Source: Hyaloscypha bicolor E
Taxonomy: Eukaryota > Ascomycota > Leotiomycetes > Helotiales > Hyaloscyphaceae
DNA length: 64,000 nt
NCBI RefSeq assembly: GCF_002865645.1
Contig: NW_020194624.1
Coordinates: 62,001 to 126,000 of the forward strand
Direction: 5' to 3'
Part shown: positions 28,215 to 41,045 of the stretch, one piece after another
How positions within the stretch are numbered: position 1 is the stretch's first letter
How the letters are laid out: the number at the start of each line of letters is the position of its first letter
Position numbers and translations under genes: made by a program
The notes under the pieces: model-generated
Database searches by the model: none
What the model saw: only the letters and a program-made list of their open reading frames with translations
What the model was told of the DNA's origin: nothing

Positions 28215-28400
28215 TTAAGGCCTTAATTAGATTTAAAGAAATAAAAGTAATAATTTATTTAAATATAAATCTAAAAATATTATTATATAATTAAATAAGA
28301 AATCTAATTAAAAATTCCGATATATCTCGATTTCAAATAATAATAACTTATTATATTTATTAATTAATTAAATCTTATTTAGCTTAAATATATTTATTAC

Positions 28401-28654
28401 TATTAGTATAGCTATTTCTTTAGAAGTCACATATATAATTACGGGATACGAGATACGGGATATAATTATATAACTTTATATCTTATAAGTAACTTAACTA
28501 GTAAACTAGATTCCTTTAGACTTAGCAGATTTAGGAATTATATATTAATATTATAATACTATAATTCTTACTTCTAAATAATAACTTTACTAACCTTATA
28601 TAAATAGTATTTTATAATTATATAATAGTATTATATATTACTAATAAACTAATA
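28401..28654 (+). repeat. Copia C 5' LTR
   Basis: 254 bp, followed by CTAATTAGTTAGTATTTATA, a primer-binding-site region shared in inverted form with copia A. Confidence 0.9.
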
Positions 28655-29134
28655 CTAATTAGTTAGTATTTATAGATTAGAGATAAAATAATTATACTAA
28701 AAGAGGTATCCGGTAGCCCTTAGTAATATTAATCTAGCTATATTAAAGAAAGAAATTACTTATTAACTCTATAAAAAAGCATTTAGTAGCCTAAGGAAAA
28801 GACTCTAGTTCTTACTAATTAATAAGCAGTTAGCTATTTGACTATTTATCTATTTAACTTCTACTATTCTTTAAAACTAACTTCTTTTAGCTCTAAGACT
28901 ACTTTCTTGGAAACTATCTTTTCTACTTATATAATACTTATATCTATAAGATATTTTCTCTGAAATATATATCCTATATATATTCTTAAAGCTCTTTAAA
29001 TACTACTTCGATTTTATTATTAAATTAAGTTCTTTAAGCTTTAGATCCTCCCGGAATTATAATATTTCACTTCCTAAATTTTTTATTATAAACGAAATAT
29101 TTAAGGGCAAAATATTTACTTTAATACCCTTAAT

Positions 29135-29305
29135 ATCTCTAGATATCTGGGGCATCTAGTATCTGAATCAGGTATCTGGTATCTGGTATCTAAACCAGGT
29201 ATTTAGTATCTTAATTAGGTATCTAAATCAGGTATCTGGTATCTTAACTAGATATCTGAATCTGGTATCTAAACCAGATATCTGGGTATCTGGATATCTT
29301 TATTA
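29135..29305. repeat. GTATCTGGTATCT minisatellite in copia C leader
   Basis: About eight to ten variant copies of a 10-20-bp unit based on GGTATCTGGTATCTAAACCA. It lies between the 5' LTR and gag of copia C. I did not see it at the equivalent position of copia A. Confidence 0.75.
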
Positions 29306-32300
29306 CTAAACCGTTTCTATAAATCTATTATAAACTACCTTACTTTTAAACCCCTCTTGCTATAAATCATATATATATATATACCGGGAAGAGCTTAACC
29401 CTAAGGGTTCGGAATAGTAAATCTTTAGAATAGATATAAGTAAATAAAGAAATAAAAGAATAATATTAATCTAGCTAGCTCTAATTATAAGGAAATCCTA
29501 GATTACCTTAATACTAGATTATTCTAGTATAAGATAGAGAAGTTAACTAATAAGAACTTCTGGGAATTATTTAAAGAGAATTTTAATAACTTTAATCTCG
29601 AGATATTTAATTAATTAGATTAATATATATTATATTAATTACGAGCTACTTTATAATATAATAGTATTTATATTAAATATAACTATAATTACTTTACTAT
29701 TATATAGTTCTTAGTTAATACTATTTAGAGAGAAGAATAATATATCTTAATTACTAATAATATTATTATTACTAGATAAGACCTTAAGGCGGGCTCTATT
29801 ATCTTATTATATATATCTCTAAATAATAGTATTATAAGAAATTAATATATTAAACTAATTATTACTTATATTTCTTTATTACCTATTACTTCTTTACTAT
29901 TTATAATTACTCTTATTAGTACCGGATTATAGAGAGCCAAAACTAATAATCTCTTACTATTTCTATTATTCTTAAATAGCCCTTTAAATAGCTTTTTTAC
30001 TATAAAGCTAATTAGAGAAATAGTAAAGATATATATTAAAGTATAGAAATATAATAGAACTAATAGTAGTTTTAATTAAAAACTTACTATTTTCCTTAAT
30101 ATTTACTAATATATAAAGCTTTTATAAGAAGTATTAGTAAGAGCTTTTCTTATTATATTAAAGGAACTAGTATAAGATTACTTTTATAATAACTAGCCCT
30201 TTTAATATATATATAAAAAGGCTTATATAAATATTTATAGTTTCTTTAAAAGCTCTAGTTTCTAATATTAAAATTTAAATAAATAAAATACTATTATAAT
30301 AGTAATTATAATAGCTTAATACTTTAAAAAAAAATATTTAAGCTCGTCTAGTTACTAATTAATAACCTATATAAATTATAATATAAACTAGTACCTGCCT
30401 TATAAAATACCGAATTCTTATATAATAAGATTATTATCTCTTATTAAGATATACTAGTATACTAATATATAATCTCAGATTCTTTTCCTAATCTCGGCTA
30501 ACTTATTAATAAGCTCTAATTATCTATTACTACTTATAAGAAGAAATAATAGATTAATACTGAGATCCTCTTTACTAATTAATAATACTATTCTTAAAAT
30601 TCTTTAAGCTATTATTTATTCGGAAATTATTAATATAGACTAAGCCATAATTTCAGAACCTATAATAACTATTTCAAGTCCTATAATTATAATAATTATA
30701 CTTTAAAGTTATATTTTATATATAAGAAACCTAAATACTACTTATAAAAGTATATATAAGAGAAATAAGAGGCTAAGAAAGCTTAATTTAAGAATAGAAA
30801 TATTTACTAATTTAGATCTCGAAATTCTTATAATTTTAATAAATACTTTAGTAATACCTATATATAGTATATTACTAAAATTAAAAAAGAAAGAAATAAT
30901 AAGAATAATAAAAATAAACTAGAGAATAATACTTTTAAAGCCTTATTAATAAAAACGAATAAAAAAAAGAAATATTATTCAGATTTCTATTTTATTTTTA
31001 TTAAAAGCTTTCTAGCTATTTTTATTATTCCTGCTCTTACTATTCCTATAACTAATACTCTTATAAATAACCTTATTTCTCTTTCTTTTATATATTAAAT
31101 AATAGATAAAAACTATATCTTAAAGCCTATTAAATAAATAAAAGATACCTAGATATTTATAATTAATAATATATTAAGATATAATACTTACTACTTTTAT
31201 AGAATTATAATTAATACTAGAGCCTTTAGATTCTTAATTACTAGTTCTAACTAATTCTAAGCTTTATAGTAGACTAATAGTAATATCTAACTTAATAAAA
31301 CTACTAAAAATTAAATTAATATCTAGTTTAGTATTAGATCTATATTCTCTATTAAATCTATAATAGTAAGAATACTAATTAGATAAGTATAATTTCATAT
31401 TATATTTATAAAGACTTTATTTCTATTTAGCTTAGCTAATATAAATAAGCTAGAAGTTTACTTTAATAATCTTACTAATTATCTTATTACTTTTACTAGA
31501 TACTTTATACCTATAATATAATATTTTAAATATTCTTTCTTGCTTTAAAATACTATTCTATAAAGCTTTATTTCCGAATTCTTTATTTATAATTCTTGCT
31601 TTCTTATAAAGATTAAATTATAATATCTATATTATTATTTTAGTTATCTATTTATTAATAAGCTCCGAAATATACTAGAATAAGCAGGCTATAATATTAA
31701 TATAGAAGCTTTTAGATATCTTATAAAGTACTATAAGTAATATTAGAAATTCGAATAATTACTAAAATAATTTAAGTTTAACCTAAAAGATAATATTAGC
31801 TTTAATTACTTTATTATTATTAATATTTTCTATATTTCTAGTAAGTTTATACTTTATATTATTAATAAAGGCACTTAATATTAAGCCAGCTAATAGCTTT
31901 AAAATATTAGTATATTATATATTTAAAATACCCTAAAATAGTATTAGATTAATACTTATTTAGGCCCTTCTAATTAAATTATAATAAATACTAGAAAGTA
32001 ATTTACTAGTAAGAAGTTTATTTAACTTATAAATACTATAGGAACCAAGATTAAAATTATTTCTATAAAAGCTTATAATTCCGTTAGAATTATAGAATAC
32101 TACTATAGCTTAATTTAATATACTTATCTTATTATTATAGCTGAAATTAATAGAATTAATAAGAATATTATATTTCAAATAGCTTTTAAGGCTATTAATA
32201 ATTTTACTAAACCTAATAATATTATCCTAATTCTTTTAGTTTATAGTACTTTAGTTTAAATAACTAAATATAATACCCTATTACTAATTATATTATAGTA

Positions 32301-34498
32301 ATTAGTAATACTTAAGGAAGTAATAATAGAAATTCAGAAGCTTTAAGCTAAATACCAGATTATAAATACCCTAAATACTCGAAATAGTTCTAGTATTACT
32401 AATATTTATAAATTTCTCTTAAATTCGGATATTCTTATATAATATAAAGAAAATACTAGTTAATCTAGTAATTAGAATAGACTATATAAGCTAGTAACTA
32501 TTAATAGAAAGAACTATATACTAGCTCTATTATATAGTAATACTACTTTTTATTTAATTTCTATAAAGCCCTTTTATATAGGGAATATTAAGATTATTAC
32601 TAATAGCCCTAAACCTGAACCTGTTTCTAAATTCTATAATAAAGTCAAAAGTAATACAGGTATAATTTCTTCTATTATTCCCGTTATTTTACTAAAGTAT
32701 AATAAAAGACACTCTTATAAGAACCCGGATTTTATAGTATTTCTATAAGATAATAACTTATATAAGAACTCCCGCCAAATTAAAGTTACTAGCTTTCTAA
32801 AAAAGAATATATTTGAGATTATTTCTAGATTTTAGGTACTAAAAAAGATATATATTTTTAATTCCCGGTTTATTAATAAAATTAAGAATAAGAGTACGAA
32901 AAAAGAGTTTAAGAAGTCGAGACTAGTTATTTAGGCTTATAATAATAGTAAGAAATATATAGTATTAATATAATTACTTATTATTTAATATATTAACTAG
33001 AGAATTATTCTTAGTATTATTACTATAATAATAAATACTATAGAACTATATTTATATAATATTTCGCAAGCTTATATCTAATTAATAATTTTATTTAATT
33101 ATAATTTTTATATTAATTCATTTTATAAGCTTATTAGAAAGCTAAATCTAAATAATAATTTAGTTCTAAAGATTATAAAACTATTATATAGTATACTAGA
33201 AGCTAGAAACTACTAGTTTAAGACTTACTATTTCTATTATATTAATAAACTTTTTATAAAATAATTAATTTATAATTCTTGCCTTTTCTATAATAAGTAA
33301 TTCTTTAGAATTATTAGCTTTTAAACTAATAATATCTTATTTATTAGAACTAATAATTTTATAAAGGCAAAGTAACTAAAGCTTTATAAGGTTAAGTTCT
33401 TAGCTAAAAAGTATAAATACCTTATTTCTAACTATAATCTCAAGTTTAATAAAGGTATTATTTATATAAATATTACTAGAATTACTTTTATATAAGAATA
33501 CTAATATAAAAACCTCTAAACTATTTCTATAAAGAATATTACTACTATAAGTAATAGAGATACTATTTATTAAGATCTCTTTATTAAAGACTAATATATT
33601 ACCTAATATACTAGAGAAATATATATTATATTAGTCTATTAATTAGAAGTTTTATATAACTTATTAATTATTACTTAAGCTATTAAATCTTTAGAAACTA
33701 ATATAAAAGTATTTAATAAGTATATTTAATAGCAAATTAAGAATATTACTAGAAAACTAAAATTTATAAAACTAGTAAAGAAGTTCTTATATTTAATTAT
33801 TTTTATAAATACTTTATTTATAAATAATAGAGATCTCTTTTCCTAAATTAGATATATTCTAGTTCTAGTAAATAAAACTAGATATACTAATATTATTTAC
33901 TAGTTTTTTATTAAATATAAAAGAATTACTAGAAGTATTCTAGTTTTAGAACTTTATAATATGGCTTATAACTTTAATATAAGTATTTTAGTTAAATCTA
34001 TAATTAATAAAATACTAGAAATAGAATTATTATTAGTAATTTATATAAATTTAAAGTTATTATATAAATATTTTATTAAATTAGGAACTATTTAAAAAAA
34101 GTATCTAATAATTAATATAATATATCTTTATTAGATATATAAATAATAAGAGATTATAGAAATTAAATAAATTAAGGAAAAATTAAATTCTATTAATTTT
34201 ATAATAAAATTAAAGCTAATAAATATTCTTAAATATCTAATTAATATAAATACTATATAATTAGATATAAAGAAATAAGTTAAATATAAATAAAGTAAAA
34301 AATAAATATATAAAATAAGAGAATATTATAGAAAGAGAAATTATATATAAAAGATTATAGTCTTTAGTATATAACTAAAACCTAAGAAGTAATATAAATA
34401 TATAAAATATTTAAGAAATCTAGTACTAGACCGGATTAGAGAATTTATATATAATTAGAAAGAAGTATTATTTTTTGTATTTTTTAGAGAGTTTCTAG

Positions 34499-34752
34499 TA
34501 TTAATATAACTATTTCTTTAGGAATTATATATATAGTTACGGGATACGAGATACGGGATATAGTTATATAATCTTATATTTTATAAGTAATTTGACTAGT
34601 AAACTAGATTTCTTTAGATTTAGCAAATTTAGAAATTATATATTAATATTATAATATTATAATTCTTATTTTCAAATAATAATTTTACTAATCTTATATA
34701 AATAGTATTTTATAATTATATAATAGTATTATATATTACTAGTAAACTAATA
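34499..34752 (+). repeat. Copia C 3' LTR
   Basis: 254 bp, preceded by the purine-rich TTTTTAGAGAGTTTCTAG also found beside the copia A and D LTRs. Confidence 0.9.
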
Positions 34753-34841
34753 ATTATATTTATAATATAATTATTTTAAAATTAAAATATTATAATATTA
34801 TATATAAATTCTTTTTATAAATAATAAAATATATTAATAAA

Positions 34842-35103
34842 TATTAGTTTATTAGTAATATATAATATTATTATATAAATATAGAAATACTATTTATATA
34901 TAATTAGTAAAGTTATTATTTAGAAATAGGAATTATAATATTATAATATTAATATATAATTCCTAAATTTATTAAGCCTAAAGAAATCTAGTTTATTAGT
35001 TAAGTTACTAATAAGATATAAGGTTATATAACTATATCTTATATCTTATATTTCGTATCTCGTAACTATATATATAATTCCTAAAGAAATAGTTATATTA
35101 ATA
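34842..35103 (-). repeat. Copia D left LTR (short type)
   Basis: 262 bp, starting TATTAG. Lies 89 bp from the copia C right LTR in inverse orientation. Confidence 0.85.
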
Positions 35104-38100
35104 TTAGAAACTCTCTAAAAAATATAAAAAATAATATCTTTTTCTAATTATATATAAATTCTCTAATCTGGCTTAGTATTAGATTTCCTAAATACTTTAT
35201 ATATTTATATTACTTTTAAGGTTTTAATTATATACTAAAGGCTATAGCCTTTTATATATAACTTCTTTTCTTATAATATTCTTTTATCTTATATATTTAT
35301 TTCTTATCTTATTTATATTTAATTTATTTCTCTATATCTAATTATATAGTATTTATATTAATTAGATATTTAAGGATATTTATTAGCTTTAATTTTATTA
35401 TAGAATTAGTAGGATTTAATTTTCCCTTAATCTATTTAACTTCTATAATTTCTTATTATTTATATATCTAATAAAGATATATTATATTAATTATTAGATA
35501 CTTTTCTCAAATAGTTCCTAATTTAATAAAATATTTATATAAACTACTAGTAATAGTTCTATTTCTAGTACTTTATTAATTATAGATTTAACTAAAGTAC
35601 TTATATTAAAGCCATAAGTTATACTATAAAGTTCTAAAGCTAGATTACTTCTAATAATTCTCTTATATTTAGTAAAGAACTAGTAAATAATATTAGTATA
35701 TCTAGTTCTATTTATTAGAACTAGAATATATTTAATTTAGGAAAAGAAATCTCTATTATTTATAAATAAAGCATTTATAAAAATAATTAAATATAAGAAC
35801 TTCTTTATTAGTTTTATAAATCTTAATTCTCTAATAATATTCTTAATTTACTATTAAATATATTTATTAAATATCTTTATATTAGTTTCTAAAGATTTAA
35901 TAGCTTAAGTAATAATTAATAAGTTATATAAAGCTTCTAGTTAATAGATTAATATAATATATATCTCTTTAATATATTAGGTAATATATTAGTTCTTAAT
36001 AAAGAGATCTTAATAAATAGTACTCTTATTATTTATAGTAATAATATTTTTTATAAAAATAGTTTAAAGGTTTTTATATTAGTATTTCTATATAAAAGTA
36101 ATTCTAGTAGTATTTATATAGATAATATCTTTATTAAACTTAAGATTATAATTAATAATAAGGTATTTATATTTCTTAGCCAAGAACTTAGCCTTTTAGA
36201 GCTTTAGTTACTTCGTTTTTACAAAATTATTATTTCTAATAAATAGAATATTATTAGTTTAAAGGCTAATAATTCCAAAGAGTTACTTATTATAAAAAAG
36301 GCAAGAGTTATAAGTTAATTATTTTATAGAAAGCTTATTAATATAATAGAAATAATAAGTCTTAAACTAGTAGTTCCTAGTTTCTAGTATACTATATAGT
36401 GGTTTTATAACTTTTAGAACCGAATTATTATTTAGATTTAGCTTTCTAGTAAGCTTATAAGATAAGTTAATATAAAAATTATAATTAAGTAAGATTATTA
36501 ATTAGATATAAGCTTATAAGATATTATATAAATATAGCTCTATAGTATTTATTATTATAGTAATAATACTAAGAATAATTCTCTGGCTAATATATTAAAT
36601 AGTAAGTAATTATATTAATACTATATGTTTTTTACTATTATTATAAGCCTGGATAACTAGTCTTAATTTCTTAAACTCTTTCTTTATATTTTTATTCTTA
36701 ATTTTATTAATAAACCGAGAATTAAAAATATATATCTTTTTTAGTATCTAAGATCTAAAAGTAACTTTAAATATACCCTTTTCTAAAAGGCTAGTAATTT
36801 TAACTTAACGGGAGTTCTTATATAAATTATTATTTTATAGGAATATTATAATATCCGGATTCTTATAAGAGTATTCTTTATTATACTTTAATAGAATAGC
36901 GGGAATAGTAAGAGAAATTATACCTATATTACCTTTAGCCTTATTATAAAATTCGAGAATAGGTTTAGGTTTAGAGCCATTAGTAATAACCTTAATATTT
37001 CCTATATAAAAGGGCTTTATAAAGATTAAATAAAAGATAGTATTACTATATAATAGAACTAGTATATAGTTCTTTCTATTAATAGCTACTAGCTTATATA
37101 GCCTATTCTAATTACTAAATTAACTAGTATTTCCTTTATATTATATAAGAATATCCGAATTTAAGAGAAGTTTATAGATATTAGTAATACTAGAACTATT
37201 TCGGGTATTTAGAATCTTTGTAATCTAGTATTTAGCTTAAAGCTTCTGAATTTCTACTATTACTTTCTTGAATACTACTAATTATTATAATATAATTAGT
37301 AATAGGGTATTATATTTAGTTATTTAGAATAAAATACTATAAACTAAAAGAGTTAAAATAATACTATTAGGTCTAGCAGAATTATTAATAGTCTTAAAAG
37401 CTATTTGAAATATAATATTTTTATTAATTCTATTAATTTTGGCTATAATAATAAGATAAGTATATTAAATTAGGCTATAGTAGTATTTTATAATTCCGAC
37501 GGAACTATAAGCTTCTATAGGAATGATTTTAATCTTGGTTTCTATAGTATTTATAAGCTAAGTAAACTTCTTACTAATAAACTATTTTTTAATATTTACT
37601 ATAATCTAATTAGAAAGGCCTAAATAAGTATTAATCTAATATTACTTTAGGATATTTCAAGTATATAATATACTAATATTTTAAAGCTATTACTTACCGG
37701 AAATATAGAAAATATTAATAATAATAAAGTAATTAAAGCTAATATTATTTCTTAAATTAAACTTAAATTATTCTAGTAATTATTCGAATTTCTGGTATTA
37801 CTTATAGTACTTTATAAGATATCTAAAAGCTTCTATATTAATATTATAGCCTGCTTATTCTAGTATATTTTAAAGCTTACTAATAAATAAATAACTAAAA
37901 TAGTAATATAGATATTATAATTTGATTTCTATAAGAAAGCAGGAATTATAAATAAAGAATTCGGAAATAAAGCCTTATAAAGTAATATTCTAAAATCGGA
38001 AAGAATATTTAAAATATTATATTATAAATATAAAGTATTTAATAAAAGTAATAAGATAATTAATAAGATTATTAAAGTAAACTCCTAGCTTATCTATATT

Positions 38101-39109
38101 AGTTAAGCTAAATAGAAATAAAGTCTTTATAGGTATAATATGGAATTATACTTGCCTAATTAGTATTCTTATTATTATAGATCTAATAGAGAATATAAAT
38201 CTAATACTAAACTAGATATTAACTTAATCTTTAGTAGTTTTATTAAGTTAGATATTACTATTAGTCTGCTATAAAGCTTAGAATTAGTTAGAACTAGTAA
38301 TTAAGAATCTAAAGGCTCCGGTATTAATTATAATTCTATAAAAGTAATATATATTATATTTTAATATATTATTAATTATAAATATCTAGATATCTTTTAT
38401 TTATTTAATAAGTTCTAAGATATAATTTTTGCCTATTATCTAGTATATAAGAGAAAGAGAAATAAGATTATTTATAAGAGTATTAGTTATAGGAATAGCA
38501 GGAATAAGAGTTATAGAAGTAGCTAGGAAGCTCTTAATAAAGGTAAAATAAGAATTAGAATAATATTTCTTTCCTTTATTTATTTCTACTAGTAAGGCTT
38601 TAAAAGTATTATTTACTAGTTTATTCTTATTACTTTTATTATTTCTTTCTCTTTTAAATTCGGTAATATATTATATATAAGTATTACTAAAGTATTTATT
38701 AAAGTTATAGGTATTTCGGGATCTAAATTAGTAAATATTTCTATTCTTAAATTAAGCCTTCTTAGCTTTTTATTTCTCTAGTATATATTTCTATAAGTAG
38801 TATTTAGGTTTCTTATATATAAAATATAACTTCGGAGTATAATTATTATAATTACGGGATTTAAAGTAGTTATTACGAGTTCTGAAATTATAGCTAGGTC
38901 CGTATTAATAATTTTTCGGACAAGTAGTAGTGTTAAAGGATTTTTAGAATAATATTATTAATTAGTAAAAAAAATCTCGGTATTAATTTATTATTTCTTC
39001 TTATAAGTAATAAATAGAGATAAATTAGGAGGCTTATTAATACATTAGCCGAAATTAGAAAAAGAGAATCCGAGACTATATATTAAGCTACTACTAATAT
39101 AGTCGTTAG

Positions 39110-40324
39110 ATAGAAGAGAGTAATAATGGGGGGTTTTATCTAGATGAGGCAATTTGGGAAATATTTGTTAGTAAGGGCAGGTACTGAGTTTGATATTGAA
39201 TAAGATTTGATATAGGTGTAACTAAATTTGACGAGAACCAGACGGGGGACAGGGGACAGCTTAAAATAGGGTTGTATGTTGTTTAGAGATATGTAGGCAG
39301 GGCGTAGGTGCTATGAAATTACTCATTATGGAGATAGTATGCTGTGGGCCACGTATCTAGGCGGCCGGGAGGTTTAATATTGAGGAAAACCGCAGGGGGG
39401 GGGGCTTTGTAAAAAAGGCCGATAAAGATGGATAACGGCCTTGCGGGTAGATAGTTGGGCCTTTTATGATAGGTAGGAATAGGTGGGGTGGGGAAGGGGG
39501 AGAGGCTGAGGTAGGGGGTTGAGTAGAAGGGAGGGTAGGGAGTGGCGTTAGTGACGGTAGTTCGTTGTGGTAATAGTAAATGGGGGCAGGGGAAGAGGCC
39601 TTCCTAGATACCGGTCTTATGAGGAAGAGCTCGGTATATAGGTTAGTGAGAAAGGGGTTGCGGTGTAAGAAAGATAGGCGAGGTTTGTTATTAAAACTAC
39701 TGATGTGGGAGGTTCTATTAAGTTATTTCGTCTATCGGGGTTGAGGTATGGAGGTAGTCGTTGTATTGATTTCTTTTAAGTGGGTAGCTTTGAGGTGAGT
39801 GGGAAGGGGGGTGGGGGGTGGAGTGGGCGTGGAGGCGTGAAAAGGCTATATTAAAAGTAGTAGAAGTAATAAAGTAGATGAAATCCCGTTATTAATACGT
39901 GCGTGTTGTGAGGGGGGCGCGGGGTGGGCGTGGTGGGATGGAGTGAGGGAAGAGGGTGGGGTGGAAGGGGTGTGGGTAGGTGTATGGTGGATGTAGAGAG
40001 GGAAATGAAGAGGGTGCGGGGGTGAGGGGATGATGTAGGGTTGTGGGGTGAGGGTGGTGGTGAGGGGGGTGTGTGTGAATTTTCTTATAAAGGGCGGTGA
40101 GGTGTGAGTGGTAGGAGGGGTGAAAGTATAGGGGGGTTAGGGGTGAGGGGTGGGGGGGGGGGGGAGGAGGGGGAGGGGTAGATAACGGCCCGTATTAAGG
40201 AGTCTAGTAATAATAATATTTAGGCTATAGTTTAGAGTATATGCTACTTTCTTCTAAATGTATTACATAAAAACTATACATAGATAGTAAGTTTGCTTAA
40301 AAAAAAAAAAAAAAAAAAAAAAAA
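39110..40324. other. G-rich, C-poor anomalous segment ending in A26
   Basis: Strong strand asymmetry: the plus strand is G-rich and C-poor from about 39480 to 40190, with G10 at 39395-39404, G13 at 40152-40164 and A26 at 40299-40324. Many runs of four or more G could form G-quadruplexes. No open frame of interest. It sits inside copia D and is unlike the surrounding DNA. It may be an inserted poly(A)-tailed fragment, satellite-like DNA or a low-quality sequence segment. Confidence 0.55.
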
Positions 40325-40732
40325 TTAAGTAGTCTCCTTATGGGCTAAAAAGGAAGTTTAGTTTTTAAAAAAAAATAATTAATAGTTATTGTAAAAATAT
40401 GATAATTGTTTAATTATTAACTAAACTGGCTTAATTAATATTAGTAATGAACTTACAGAGTTTCCTTTTTTCTTTAAGACTAAATCGAGTAATACTTTTA
40501 TAAATAATTAAATAAGTATATTCCCTCCCTTTAATAAATGGTAGGTTATTAGTCCTTAGTAAGTAGCTAGCATATTTTCTCTCATTAGGCTATACCGGAA
40601 TACTTTATAAATATTAATAAGTAATTCCCTCTTTCTTAATATAGACCTAGTTTAAAATTTGCTATATACTACCGGAGTACTTCTTTAGTTTAAAGATTCT
40701 ATTCTCAAATCTATATATTATAAACTAATTAG

Positions 40733-41040
40733 TATTAGTTTTACTAGTAATATATAATATTAATTATATATAGTATAAATAATACTATTTTATATTATAG
40801 TTAGTAAAAGTTATTATTTAGAAATAGGAATTATAGTATTATAGTATCAATCATATCATATCCCTAAATCTGCTAAGCTTAAAGGGGTCTAGTCTACTAG
40901 TCAAGTCACTAAATAGGACGCAAGGTTATATAACCATGTCCTATATCTCATATCCTATTACTTATATCCTATTACTCATGTCCCGTATCCCGTATCCCGT
41001 AACTATATACGTGACTCCTAAAGGAATAGCTATACTAATA
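40733..41040 (-). repeat. Copia D right LTR (long type, less RIP)
   Basis: 308 bp, starting TATTAG and ending CTAATA. Retains CCCGTATCCCGTATCCCG-type stretches that are eroded in the other copies. Confidence 0.85.
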
Positions 41041-41045
41041 ATAAA

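Larger units (their letters stand above)
28401..34752 (+). mobile_element. Copia element C: full-length Ty1/copia retrotransposon, RIP-degraded
   Basis: A 6352-bp plus-strand element of the same family as copia A. LTRs are 28401-28654 and 34499-34752, both 254 bp, starting TATTA and ending CTAATA. Flanks are ATTAC (28396-28400) and ATTAT (34753-34757), a 5-bp duplication with one C/T change. Gag zinc-knuckle remains are near 30.7-30.8 kb. Reverse transcriptase remains run about 32.85-33.6 kb (IFNSRFINKIK; TNNILFI near 33.33 kb where TDD is expected). The integrase region lies between. Stops throughout. Its LTRs lack a segment of about 43 bp found in copia A, so two LTR subfamilies exist here. 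Confidence 0.92.
34842..41040 (-). mobile_element. Copia-like element D: minus-strand copia, possibly composite, with anomalous insert
   Basis: Copia-family LTRs at 34842-35103 (262 bp) and 40733-41040 (308 bp), with ATAAA on both outer sides (34837-34841 and 41041-41045). Between 35.1 and 39.1 kb the sequence parallels copia A on the minus strand, including the gag zinc-knuckle region near 38.8-38.9 kb. From about 39.1 to 40.3 kb it is replaced by a G-rich segment. The left LTR is of the short type (like C) and strongly RIP-altered; the right LTR is of the long type (like A) and much less altered. It may therefore be two different elements joined by recombination or by assembly; ATAAA alone is weak proof in AT-rich DNA. 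Confidence 0.7.
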
